Source: Rhodopseudomonas sp. AAP120 (GTDB lineage: Bacteria; Pseudomonadota; Alphaproteobacteria; Rhizobiales; Xanthobacteraceae). Taken from it: DNA of 36,541 nucleotides. The DNA is taken from positions 1-36,541 of the forward strand of contig NZ_LJIC01000206.1 of the NCBI RefSeq assembly GCF_001295845.1. Reading direction: 5' to 3'. Positions 8,116-16,200 of this stretch are shown here, one piece after another. Position 1 is the first letter of the stretch. Each line of letters starts with the position of its first letter. Under the pieces are notes generated by a model, which was given only the letters and a program-made list of their open reading frames with translations, had not been told where the DNA came from and ran no database searches. A program made the position numbers and the translations under genes.

Positions 8116-9282
8116 ATGGACTTCGCCCTCACCGACCAGCAGGAAGCCATCCGCGACGCGATCGCCAAGATCTGCGCCGGCTTCGACGACGCCTATTGGC
8201 TGAAGAAGGATCGCGAAGGCGGCTTCCCGCACGACTTCCACAAGGCGCTGGCCGACGCCGGCTGGCTCGGCATCTGCGTGCCGGAAGCCTATGGCGGCTC
8301 GGGCCTTGGCATTACCGAAGCCGCCATCATGATGCGGACGATTTCGGAGTCCGGCGCCGGCATGTCGGGCGCCTCGGCGGTGCACATCAATGTGTTTGGA
8401 CTCAATCCCGTCGTGGTGTTCGGCACCGAGGAGCAGCGCCGGCGCATGCTGCCGCCGATGGTGGAAGGACGCGAGAAGGCGTGCTTCGCGGTGACCGAGC
8501 CGAACACCGGTCTCAACACGACCCAGCTCAAGACCCGCGCGGTGCGCAACGGCGATCGCTACGTCGTCAACGGCCAGAAGGTGTGGATCTCGACCGCGCA
8601 GGTCGCGCACAAGATTCTGCTGCTGGCGCGCACCACGCCGCTCGACGAGGTCAAGTCACCGACCCACGGCCTCAGCCTGTTCTACGCGGACTTCGATCGC
8701 AGCAAGATCAAGGTCCACGAGATCGAGAAGATGGGCCGCAAGATCGTCGATTCCAACGAGCTGTTCTTCGAGGATTTCGAGATCCCGGTCGAGGATCGGA
8801 TCGGCGAGGAGGGCAAGGGCTTCCACTACATCCTCGAAGGCATGAACCCCGAGCGCATCCTGATCGCTGCCGAAGCGGTCGGGCTCGGCCAGCTGGCGCT
8901 GGCGCGGGCGGCGGACTACGCCAAGACGCGCATCGTGTTCAACCGGCCGATCGGCCAGAACCAGGCGATCCAGCATCCGCTGGCCAAGAACTGGGTCGAG
9001 CTCGAAGCCGCCTGGCTGATGGTGATGTCGGCGGCCTGGCAATACGACAAGGGCATGCCGTGCGGCGCCGCTGCGAACGCGGCGAAATATCTGGCGGGCG
9101 AGGCCGGATTCTCGGCCTGCGAGCAGGCGGTGATGACCCATGGCGGCTTCGGCTATGCCAAGGAGTATCACGTCGAGCGTTACTTGCGTGAAGTGATGAT
9201 CCCGCGCATCGCGCCGGTCAGCCCGCAGCTCGCGCTCAGCTTCATCGCCGAGAAGGTGCTGGGGCTGGCCAAGTCGTACTGA
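8116..9282 (+). CDS. Acyl-CoA dehydrogenase with relocated candidate catalytic base
   Basis: This is an FAD-dependent acyl-CoA dehydrogenase of 388 aa, full length for the family. Visible landmarks are the N-terminal helical domain (DFALTDQQEAIRDAI), the middle-domain motif CFAVTEPNTGLNTT (residues 123-136), YVVNGQKVWIST (149-160), and the C-terminal GGFGYAKEYHVERYLRE (343-359). The Glu of the usual YEGT motif is absent: the aligned stretch reads PRIAPVSP, with Pro367 at that place. Glu246 in NPERILIA sits where isovaleryl-CoA and long-chain acyl-CoA dehydrogenases carry their base. Its substrate is unknown. It converges on the MDR oxidoreductase gene, 21 bp away. Confidence 0.9.
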   Translation: MDFALTDQQEAIRDAIAKICAGFDDAYWLKKDREGGFPHDFHKALADAGWLGICVPEAYGGSGLGITEAAIMMRTISESGAGMSGASAVHINVFGLNPVVVFGTEEQRRRMLPPMVEGREKACFAVTEPNTGLNTTQLKTRAVRNGDRYVVNGQKVWISTAQVAHKILLLARTTPLDEVKSPTHGLSLFYADFDRSKIKVHEIEKMGRKIVDSNELFFEDFEIPVEDRIGEEGKGFHYILEGMNPERILIAAEAVGLGQLALARAADYAKTRIVFNRPIGQNQAIQHPLAKNWVELEAAWLMVMSAAWQYDKGMPCGAAANAAKYLAGEAGFSACEQAVMTHGGFGYAKEYHVERYLREVMIPRIAPVSPQLALSFIAEKVLGLAKSY

Positions 9283-9303
9283 TCGACCAGAGTCCGGCCC
9301 GGC

Positions 9304-10293
9304 TCAGATCTCGACCACGATCTTGCCGACGGCGCGGCGGTCGGCGATCAGGCGGATCGCCTCGCCGCCGCGGGCGAGCGGGAAGGTCGCGGTGATGCCG
9401 GCCGACAGCGCGCCCTGCTGGTACCAGCCGGTGAGATCGGCCTTGTTGGCGGCGAGCAGCTCCGGCTGTGTCAGCGTGAAGGTTCGCCAGTTCACGCCGA
9501 GCACGTCGCAATTCTTCAGCAGCGGCAGATTCAGCGGCAGCGACGCGATGCCGGCGGTGAAGCCGAGCACGACGTAGCGGCCACCGTCCGCGACGCAGCG
9601 GATGGCGGTGTCGGGCAGCCAGCCGCCGACCGGATCGATCACCACGTCGGCGCCGGCGCCGACCACAGCCTTCAGGCGGCGGCTGATGTCCTTGCGGTCG
9701 GCCGGCGCGGCCGCCGGATACACCACGCCGTCGGCGGCGCCGTGGCGCCGCGCGAAAGCGAGCTTGTCGTCGGACGAGGCGGCCGCGATCACCCGCGCGC
9801 CGAGCTGGCGCGCGACCTGCGCGGCCGCGATGCCGACGCCGCCGCCGGCGCCGAGCACCAGCACGGTCTCGCCGGGCCGCAGTCGCGCGCGGTTGCGCAG
9901 CGCGTACAGCGCGGTCTCGAAGGTGAACTGCATCACCGCCGCATCGGCGAACGACATGCCGTCCGGAATCGGCGTGCAGCGCGCGACGTCGACCGCCACG
10001 GCTTCGGCCATGCCGCCGGTGCCGATCCGCGCCGCGACGCGGTCGCCGACCCGAAAGCCGCTGACGTTCGGACCCAGCGCCGTCACCACGCCGGCGATCT
10101 CGGCGCCCGGCGCGAACGGGCGCGGCGCCTTCACCTGATAGAGATCCTGGATCATCAGCAGATCCGGATAGTTCACGCCGCAAGCCTTCGTCGCGATCAC
10201 GATCTCGCCGTCCCCTGCGATCGGATCCGGCACGTCGCGTAGTTCCAGCGTCTCCGGCCCGCCCGGCTCGCAGCTCATCAACGCGCGCATCAT
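9304..10293 (-). CDS. Zinc-independent MDR-family NADPH:quinone/enoyl oxidoreductase
   Basis: This cytoplasmic medium-chain dehydrogenase/reductase is 329 aa. The N-terminal GroES-like domain (LELRDVPDPIAGDGEIVIATKACGVNYPDLL) lacks the zinc-ligand pattern. The nucleotide-binding motif VLVLGAGGGVGIAAAQVAR is near residues 145-165. This is typical of quinone oxidoreductase (QorA-like) proteins, which also include enoyl-CoA and enoyl-thioester reductases. The neighbouring acyl-CoA genes make an acyl-CoA-related role possible. Two adjacent ATG codons (10293 and 10290) both fit, and a GAGGGAG site lies just upstream. It is divergent from an AraC regulator that may control it. Confidence 0.88.
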   Translation of the reverse strand: MMRALMSCEPGGPETLELRDVPDPIAGDGEIVIATKACGVNYPDLLMIQDLYQVKAPRPFAPGAEIAGVVTALGPNVSGFRVGDRVAARIGTGGMAEAVAVDVARCTPIPDGMSFADAAVMQFTFETALYALRNRARLRPGETVLVLGAGGGVGIAAAQVARQLGARVIAAASSDDKLAFARRHGAADGVVYPAAAPADRKDISRRLKAVVGAGADVVIDPVGGWLPDTAIRCVADGGRYVVLGFTAGIASLPLNLPLLKNCDVLGVNWRTFTLTQPELLAANKADLTGWYQQGALSAGITATFPLARGGEAIRLIADRRAVGKIVVEI

Positions 10294-10358
10294 GCGGCTC
10301 CCTCGCTTGGCTTCCTCTGCGTCGGCCGGCTTGGCGGCAATGCGGCGGCGGCGCAATG

Positions 10359-10378
10359 ACCGGATCGATCGTTCCGGT
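10359..10378. promoter_or_regulatory. Palindrome in the oxidoreductase/AraC divergent gap, candidate operator
   Basis: ACCGGA and TCCGGT flank an 8-nt centre that itself contains ATCGAT, making a 20-bp inverted repeat. It lies in the 145-bp gap between two divergent genes, a natural place for an operator. AraC-family sites are often direct repeats, so the regulator that binds here, if any, is unknown. Confidence 0.35.
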
Positions 10379-10438
10379 TGGCGACAGGCGCCAAGCTGGC
10401 TCTGGCGACGGCCCGCCGGCGTCGCTATCCTGCCGGCC

Positions 10439-11521
10439 ATGCCGGACATCCCCTCACGCCGAACCGCGCCGCGCGGTGCGGCCCCATCCCGCTCCGCGAT
10501 CGACACGGGCTATGTCGGCCTGATCCTCAGTGGCGCGCGCGAGGCCGGCCTGGACATCGATCGCCTGCTGGCGCGGGCCGGGATCCGCCCGGCCGAACTG
10601 GAGCAGCCCGGTGCGCGGCTGCCGCAGGATCAGTTCGCGCGGATGATCGCGCTGCTGACCCGGATCACGCGCGACGAATTGTGGCTGCTCGGCAGCCGGC
10701 CGATCAAACCCGGCACGTTCCGGATGATGTGCCGGCTGCTGATCCACTGCGCCACGCTGCGCGACGCGATCCGCATCGGCTGTCAGTTCTATCATCTGGT
10801 GGTCGACGATTTCGCCGTGCGCCTCGCCGAAGGCGACCACGACGCCTCGGTCTACGTCACCGACACCATCGAACAGCCGAAGCGGCGCCGCATGGTCAAC
10901 GGCGCGATCCTGATGTTCACCTACGGGCTGATGTGCTGGCTGGTCGGACGGCGGCTGCCGCTGATCACCGTGCACTATGTGTTTGCCGAGGAGGCGTTCA
11001 GCTCCGAGCTCGAGCCGGTGTATCGCGCGCCGATGCTGTTCGACCAGCCGCGCACCGAAATCCGGTTCGATGCCGAACTGCTCGACCTGCCGATCATGCC
11101 GGACGAGCAGCGGCTGCGCCGCTTTCTGGCGTCGATGCCGAGCGCGCTGCTGGTGCGCTATCGCGACGACGCCAGCGTCGCCGAGCGCGTCCGCGGCATT
11201 CTGCGCCGCAATCTGAAGCGCACGCTGTCGCTGGAGGACGTCGCCGGCATGCTGGCGATGTCGCCGCAGACCTTGCGCCGGCGGCTGCTCGACGACGAGC
11301 AGTGCGGCTTTCAGGAGATCAAGGATCAGGTGCGGCGAGACGTCGCGACCCATATGCTGAAGAAGTCGCGTCTGCCGCTGGAAGAGGTGGCGCTGTCGCT
11401 CGGCTTCTCCGAACTCAGCACGTTTCACCGCGCCTTCCGCCGCTGGACCGGACTGGCGCCGGGCGAGTTTCGTGAGCGCCATGCTGCCGCGCCGGCCGGG
11501 CGGTCGGATTCCGCCAACTGA
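10439..11521 (+). CDS. AraC-family transcriptional regulator (OruR/ArgR-like, arabinose-binding-type N domain)
   Basis: This DNA-binding regulator is 360 aa. The N-terminal region of about 200 residues (VGLILSGAREAGLDIDRLLARAG, then the REALS-like Q/F-rich middle) resembles the effector domain of OruR-type AraC proteins. The C-terminal 100 residues contain two helix-turn-helix units: LEDVAGMLAMSPQTLRRRL near 262-282, and LPLEEVALSLGFSELSTFHR followed by FRRWTGLAPGEFR. The start at 10439 (MPDIPSRR) is chosen over longer in-frame starts because the upstream part overlaps the divergent promoter and is low-complexity. It lies between the divergent MDR oxidoreductase and an acyl-CoA synthetase, so control of this acyl-CoA cluster is likely. 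Confidence 0.9.
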   Translation: MPDIPSRRTAPRGAAPSRSAIDTGYVGLILSGAREAGLDIDRLLARAGIRPAELEQPGARLPQDQFARMIALLTRITRDELWLLGSRPIKPGTFRMMCRLLIHCATLRDAIRIGCQFYHLVVDDFAVRLAEGDHDASVYVTDTIEQPKRRRMVNGAILMFTYGLMCWLVGRRLPLITVHYVFAEEAFSSELEPVYRAPMLFDQPRTEIRFDAELLDLPIMPDEQRLRRFLASMPSALLVRYRDDASVAERVRGILRRNLKRTLSLEDVAGMLAMSPQTLRRRLLDDEQCGFQEIKDQVRRDVATHMLKKSRLPLEEVALSLGFSELSTFHRAFRRWTGLAPGEFRERHAAAPAGRSDSAN

Positions 11522-11538
11522 AATGGCGCGCGTGGTCA

Positions 11539-11567
11539 TTCAGTGCGAACGCGGATGAAACGATAAT
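11539..11567 (+). promoter_or_regulatory. Candidate sigma-70-type promoter of the acyl-CoA synthetase
   Basis: TTCAGT (11539-11544) and GATAAT (11562-11567) are separated by 17 bp, with the synthetase ATG 42 bp downstream. The -10 element is a five-of-six match to TATAAT, but the -35 element is poor. This was assigned by eye only. Confidence 0.25.
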
Positions 11568-11608
11568 CCCCGCAATCGGCCATCCTCAAGGCCGGTCACG
11601 GGGAAGAG

Positions 11609-13135
11609 ATGCCAACACTGCGCCACTGGGCCGAACGCCATCCCGACAAGATCGCCGCGCGCATCGCGTTCGGCGACGATGAAATTAGTTATCGCGAACT
11701 CGACCGTCGTGCCAACGCGGTCACGCAGCTGCTGATGTGGATGGGGCTGTCCGCCGGCGACGGCATCGCGATTCTGCTCGACAACGACCTGCGTTATTTC
11801 GAACTGATCTGGGGCGCACGCCGCCACGGCGTGTACTACACGCCGGTCAGCACGCATCTGAAGCCGGAGGAGGCCGCCTACATCGTTCGCGACAGCGGCG
11901 CCAAGGTGTTCTTCGCCGGCGCCCGCTTCACCGAAGCGGTGAAGGCGCTGGCGGCCGACAACCCGCACGGCTGCACGATCTTCACGGTCGGCGGCGGCCA
12001 GGAAATCAGCCTCGATTATGCCAAGGAGCTCGGCAAGTTCGACCGGATGATCGAGATCCCGGACGGCCCGGTCGGCAAGGACTTCTTCTATTCGTCCGGC
12101 ACCACTGGTCGGCCGAAGGGCATCAAACAGCCGCTGTTCGCCAACCTGCGCCAGGCGCAGGCCTCCGGCGACTGGGTGCGGGAGAATTTCGGCTTCGACG
12201 ACACCACCGTGTATCTGTCGCCCGCGCCGCTGTATCACGGCGCGCCGCTGCGCTTCACGATGCGGACGCTGGAGAGCGGCGGCACCGCGGTGGTGATGAC
12301 GAAGTTCGCTGCCGAACAGGCGCTGGCGGCGATCGAGCGCTATCGCGTCACTCACAGCCAATGGGTGCCGACGATGTTCTTCCGCCTGCTCGGGCTGCCG
12401 GACGAGGTCCGCGCCAGCTACGATCTGTCGTCGCACGCCTGCGCGATCCACGCCGCGGCGCCGTGCCCGCCCGAACTGAAGGAGCAGATGATCGCCTGGT
12501 GGGGCCCGATCGTCTGGGAATATTACGCCGGCTCGGAGCGCAACGGCGCGACCTGCATCTCGACCGCCGACTGGCTGACACATCGCGGCTCGGTCGGCCG
12601 CGCTTGCGTCGGCACCATCCATATCCTCGACGAGGACCACAACGAACTTGGGCCGCGCCAGATTGGCGACGTGTATTTCGACGGGCCGACCTTCGTGTAT
12701 CACAACGACCCCGACAAGACGGCGCGCTCGCGCAGCGCGCAGGGCTGGTCGACGATCGGCGACGTCGGCTATCTCGACGACCACGGCTTCCTGTATCTCA
12801 CCGACCGCCGGTCGCACATGATCATCTCCGGCGGCGTCAACATCTATCCGGCCGAGATCGAGAACTGCCTGGCGTTGCACCCGCTGGTCGCCGACGTCGC
12901 GGTGTTCGGTGTGCCGAACCTGGAATATGGCGAGGAGGTCAAGGCGGTCGTTCAACTCAGGGATCCGTCGCGGGCGACGCCGGCGCTGGCGGAGGAGCTG
13001 ATGGCGTTCTGCCGCAACCAGCTCTCGCATGTGAAATGCCCGCGCTCGATCGACTTCGAACCCGAACTGCCGCGGCAGGAGAACGGCAAGCTGTTCAAGC
13101 ACGTGCTGAAGCAGCGCTATCTCCAGCCGGCCTGA
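11609..13135 (+). CDS. AMP-forming acyl-CoA synthetase
   Basis: This cytoplasmic enzyme activates a carboxylic acid to its CoA thioester using ATP (ANL superfamily), 508 aa. The ATP-binding loop FFYSSGTTGRPKG is at residues 159-171. The A5-type motif EYYAGSERNG lies in the middle, the hinge/A7-A8 region reads STIGDVGYLDDHGFLYLTDR and then MIISGGVNIYPAEIEN, and the C-terminal catalytic-lysine motif is RQENGKLFKHVLK. The acid it activates cannot be told from sequence. FadD-like, aromatic and short-chain acids are all possible. GGGAAGAG precedes the ATG. It is followed 33 bp later by a LivK-type binding protein, probably in the same transcript, which suggests uptake of the acid it activates. Confidence 0.92.
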   Translation: MPTLRHWAERHPDKIAARIAFGDDEISYRELDRRANAVTQLLMWMGLSAGDGIAILLDNDLRYFELIWGARRHGVYYTPVSTHLKPEEAAYIVRDSGAKVFFAGARFTEAVKALAADNPHGCTIFTVGGGQEISLDYAKELGKFDRMIEIPDGPVGKDFFYSSGTTGRPKGIKQPLFANLRQAQASGDWVRENFGFDDTTVYLSPAPLYHGAPLRFTMRTLESGGTAVVMTKFAAEQALAAIERYRVTHSQWVPTMFFRLLGLPDEVRASYDLSSHACAIHAAAPCPPELKEQMIAWWGPIVWEYYAGSERNGATCISTADWLTHRGSVGRACVGTIHILDEDHNELGPRQIGDVYFDGPTFVYHNDPDKTARSRSAQGWSTIGDVGYLDDHGFLYLTDRRSHMIISGGVNIYPAEIENCLALHPLVADVAVFGVPNLEYGEEVKAVVQLRDPSRATPALAEELMAFCRNQLSHVKCPRSIDFEPELPRQENGKLFKHVLKQRYLQPA

Positions 13136-13168
13136 TCCGCCGCATCTCTCACCACACAGGACAACATC

Positions 13169-14371
13169 ATGAACAAGCTGATGGCAGCGGCCTGCGCCGC
13201 CGCGTGCATCGTCGCGTCCGCCGCACAGGCGAAAGACTACGGCCCGGGCGTCACCGACACCGAGGTGAAGATCGGCCAGACCATGCCGTATAGCGGCCCG
13301 GCGTCGAGCTTCGCGGCGATCGGCAAGGCGATGACGGCGTATTTCGAAAAGCTCAACGCCGCGGGCGGCGTCAACGGTCGCAAGATAAATTTGATCTCGC
13401 TCGACGACGGCTACAGCCCGTCGAAAGCCGTCGAGCAGACCCGCCGCCTGGTCGAGAGCGACGAGGTGCTGGCGATCGTCGGCACCTTCGGCTCGCCGAC
13501 CAATTTCGCGATCCAGAAATATCTCAACACCAAGAAGGTGCCGGGGCTGTTCCTCGGCACCGGCGCCAACCGCGTGTCCGAGCCGAAGACCTATCCGTGG
13601 TCGATGGGCTGGCAGCCGAACAACCACGCCAAAGGCGTGATCTACGCCAAATATCTGCTGCAGGAGCGGCCGAACGCGAAGGTCGCGGTGCTGTATCAGA
13701 ACGACGATTTCGGCCGCGACTACGCCAAGGGCTTTCGCGACGGGCTCGGCGACAAGGCCGCCAGCATGATCGTCAAGGAGCTCAGCTACGAGATCACCGA
13801 GCCGACCGTCGACTCGCAGATCCTGCTGCTGAAATCGACCGGCGCCGACGTGTTCCTCGACATCTCGACGCCGAAATTCTCCGCGCAGGCGATCAAGAAG
13901 ATGGTCGAGACCAAATGGGATGCGCTGCACCTCTTGAGCGACGCCGCCGGCTCGATCTCCTCGACGCTGGTGCCGGCCGGACTGGAGAATTCGAAGGGTG
14001 TGATCACCGTCGCGTTCCGCAAGGACCCGAACGATCCGGCCTGGGCTGACGATCCCGGGATGAAGGACTATCTCGCCTTCATGAAGCAGTACATGCCCGG
14101 CGCCGATCCCTCCGAGACCTACTACGTGTTCGGCTACGCCACCGCGCAGACCTTCGAGCACGTGCTGAAGGCGTGCGGCGACAATCTCACCCGCGAGAAC
14201 CTGATGAAACAGGCCGCCAGCATCAAGGATCTCGAACTGCCGATCCTGCTGCCCGGCATCAAGCTCAACACCAGCGCCACCCACTTCACGCCGATGAGCC
14301 AAGAACAGTTGATGCAGTTCGACGGCACAAGGTGGAAGCCGATCGGCACGGTGATCGACGCGGAGAAGTAA
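13169..14371 (+). CDS. LivK-type periplasmic binding protein of an ABC transporter
   Basis: This 400-aa secreted protein has a clear signal peptide (MNKLMAAACAAACIVASAAQA, cleavage after about residue 21). The mature part starts KDYGPGVTDTEVKIGQTMPYSGPAS, a typical opening of the branched-chain amino acid/amide/aromatic binding protein family. NAKVAVLYQNDDFGRDYAKG marks the second lobe. No LivH/M/G/F genes accompany it, so it is an orphan binding protein in this window. In Rhodopseudomonas, proteins of this family bind aromatic and other carboxylic acids as well as amino acids. The upstream acyl-CoA synthetase makes a carboxylic acid ligand plausible. An intrinsic terminator follows 29 bp after the stop. 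Confidence 0.9.
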   Translation: MNKLMAAACAAACIVASAAQAKDYGPGVTDTEVKIGQTMPYSGPASSFAAIGKAMTAYFEKLNAAGGVNGRKINLISLDDGYSPSKAVEQTRRLVESDEVLAIVGTFGSPTNFAIQKYLNTKKVPGLFLGTGANRVSEPKTYPWSMGWQPNNHAKGVIYAKYLLQERPNAKVAVLYQNDDFGRDYAKGFRDGLGDKAASMIVKELSYEITEPTVDSQILLLKSTGADVFLDISTPKFSAQAIKKMVETKWDALHLLSDAAGSISSTLVPAGLENSKGVITVAFRKDPNDPAWADDPGMKDYLAFMKQYMPGADPSETYYVFGYATAQTFEHVLKACGDNLTRENLMKQAASIKDLELPILLPGIKLNTSATHFTPMSQEQLMQFDGTRWKPIGTVIDAEK

Positions 14372-14400
14372 GCACGGCCGTGCAACCGTCGGCTGACATG

Positions 14401-14431
14401 AAAACGCCCGGCGAAAGCCGGGCGTTTTGTA
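14401..14431. terminator. Intrinsic terminator after the binding protein gene
   Basis: A perfect 12-bp stem, AAAACGCCCGGC (14401-14412) with GCCGGGCGTTTT (14417-14428), encloses a GAAA tetraloop. The T-run follows the stem on the plus strand, and the A-run gives a matching T-run on the minus strand, so it could work in both directions. It ends the synthetase/binding-protein transcript. Confidence 0.92.
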
Positions 14432-14446
14432 TTTAGAGCATTTATG

Positions 14447-14655
14447 CTTTTCATTGAATCGGAGCTGAAGGTCCGGAACGCCTGCCACACGGACAACCTC
14501 ATGGTGAGGAGGCGCGTAGCGCCGTCTCGAACCATGGGCCGCGAGTCCCGCGTGGCCCCCATCCTTCGAGACGCCCGGCTTCGCCGGGCTCCTCAGGATG
14601 AGGACTCAGTGCTTTCGGAAGGGGCGGATCGTTACAATCAAACGATGCACCGCTC
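14447..14655. repeat. Palindromic dispersed repeat, copy 2
   Basis: The core at 14497-14603 is nearly identical to copy 1 (5708-5813), with the same nested inverted pairs: CCTCATGGTGAGGAG with CTCCTCAGGATGAGG, and CGTCTCGAACCATG with CATCCTTCGAGACG. The weaker flanking similarity also matches. It is in the same orientation as copy 1 and again lies between convergent genes. Confidence 0.85.
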
Positions 14656-14718
14656 CAGGAGACAAGCATCGAAGCACGGCAATCCAAGGCGCCCACGATT
14701 AGTCCAATCACCTCTCCG

Positions 14719-14810
14719 CCGTCATGGCCGGGCTTGTCCCGGCCATCTACGCCTTTAATCGCGGTGAGGCCGCAAGGCGTGGATGCCCGGGACGAGCCCG
14801 GGCATGACGG
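14719..14810. repeat. 37-bp imperfect inverted repeat
   Basis: The left arm (14719-14755, beginning CCGTCATGGCCGGG) and right arm (14774-14810, ending CCCGGGCATGACGG) match at 33 of 37 positions when one is inverted. They are separated by 18 bp. The arms contain further internal palindromes (GGCCGGGCTTGTCCCGGCC). This is a second dispersed-repeat family in the same convergent gap. The remainder of 14656-14869 shows no gene. Confidence 0.8.
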
Positions 14811-14869
14811 GGAGAGGGCGGTGGCGAGACGGAAAGTTTGTTGATACTGATCGCCCAGGAGCAAGCCGC

Positions 14870-16057
14870 TTACTCCGTCATACTTGCCCTCAGCACCTCG
14901 CGGGCGATGGTCATTTTCATCACTTCGGTGGTGCCTTCGGCGACCTGGGCGATGCGGCTCTGGAAGTAGAGCTGGCCGAACCGGCTCTCCTGCAGCACGC
15001 CGAGGCCGCCGTGGATCTGGATGGCGCGGTCGATGACACGGCAGGCGGCGAGCGGGGCGAAGCACTTCACCATCGCGGCTTCCTTGCGGGCGTCGAGGCC
15101 CTGATCCAGCATCCAGGCGGTCTTGTAGACCATCAGCCGAGACTGCTCGAGATCCATCTCGGACTCGGCCAGCATCCACTGGATCGCCTGCCGCTCCGAC
15201 AGTGGCTTGCCGAAGGTCTCGCGTTCGCGGGCGCGCTTCGCCGCCTGGGTCTGCGCCCAGCGCGCGGTGCCGGTCAGCCGCGCGCCAATGACGGTGCGGT
15301 TGCGGTTGAGCTGATCCATCATGTAGCGGAAGCCCATGCCTTCGGCGCCGAGCAGGTTCTTGGCCGGCACCACGCAGTCCTTGTACTGATAGTCGCAGCT
15401 CCGGCCCAGATAGGTGCCCGGCGCCATCGTGGTGTATTCCTTGAGCACCGAGACGCCCGGGTTCGGGTAGTCGACCAGGAACAGGCTGATGCCCTCATAG
15501 CCTTTGCCGGGATCGGTGACGGCGTAGCACAACAGATATTTCGGCGTGATGCCCGGATGGTTCGGCGGCGGCGCCCAGCGCTTGATGCCGTTGATGATGT
15601 AATTGTCGCCGTCGCGCACCGCGGTAGTCTCGATCCCGGCGGCGTCGGAGCCGGCGCCGGGCTCGGAAATGTTGATGTGATAGAACTTGTCCTCTTTGAG
15701 GATCGGGTAGAGATAGGCCTCCTTCTGCCACTCCGGCGCGACGTACAGCGCCGGATGCGGATCGAGAAAGCCGGACCACGTCGCCAGCAGGCCGTGCATC
15801 ACCGGCGACTTGACGATCTCCTCATAGACCAGGCACTTCGCGATCGTGCCGAGGCCCTGGCCGCCGGCGTCCTTCGGCACCGCGAGGCCGCGAAAGCCGT
15901 ATTCGCGGAACTTGGCGACCACGCCCATGAAGACGTCGTGCGGGACCGCGTAGTCGTCGATGCCCCACTTGTCTTCGAGCGGCCGGCACACCTCCTCGAC
16001 GAACGCGGCCGCGCGCGCCTTGATGTCCTTGTGGTCCTTGGAAAGTTCGAAATCCAC
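14870..16057 (-). CDS. Acyl-CoA dehydrogenase with canonical EGT catalytic base
   Basis: This is a FAD-dependent acyl-CoA dehydrogenase, 395 aa. Motifs are INISEPGAGSDAAG (residues 128-141), YIINGIKRWAPPP (153-165), RERETFGKPLSERQAIQWML (277-296) and the catalytic stretch RIAQVAEGTTEVMKMTIARE, in which Glu374 is the expected base. The GTG start at 16057 gives the standard N-terminus (DFELSKDHKDIKARAAAFVEE) and has GGGAG 8 nt upstream. An ATG at 16073 is out of frame. The family includes many bacterial dehydrogenases of unknown acyl specificity. It points away from an AraC gene (16201-16821) on the same strand, with 143 bp between them. Confidence 0.91.
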   Translation of the reverse strand: MDFELSKDHKDIKARAAAFVEEVCRPLEDKWGIDDYAVPHDVFMGVVAKFREYGFRGLAVPKDAGGQGLGTIAKCLVYEEIVKSPVMHGLLATWSGFLDPHPALYVAPEWQKEAYLYPILKEDKFYHINISEPGAGSDAAGIETTAVRDGDNYIINGIKRWAPPPNHPGITPKYLLCYAVTDPGKGYEGISLFLVDYPNPGVSVLKEYTTMAPGTYLGRSCDYQYKDCVVPAKNLLGAEGMGFRYMMDQLNRNRTVIGARLTGTARWAQTQAAKRARERETFGKPLSERQAIQWMLAESEMDLEQSRLMVYKTAWMLDQGLDARKEAAMVKCFAPLAACRVIDRAIQIHGGLGVLQESRFGQLYFQSRIAQVAEGTTEVMKMTIAREVLRASMTE

Positions 16058-16200
16058 CTGTGATCTCCCGCCATGTGAGGCGGTCGACCGTAGATATCGG
16101 CCTCGGCCGAAGACATGGCGTCGCCGGTCAATCTGGTTGGCCGTTTGGATCAGTCGGAACTGGCGACACGAAGCGGCGCCCGTCCGCCGTGCCGCTGCGT

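Noticed and set aside
11540-14488. Very long open frame on the minus strand opposite the acyl-CoA synthetase and binding-protein genes
   Set aside because: It is rich in Arg, His, Gln and Asp in the way antisense frames of GC-rich genes are, it runs across two well-supported genes and a perfect terminator, and it has no recognisable domain.
14490-14815. Insertion sequence or small gene in the repeat-rich gap
   Set aside because: There is no transposase-like frame. Short open frames read through the palindromes and give low-complexity peptides shared only because the repeats are shared.
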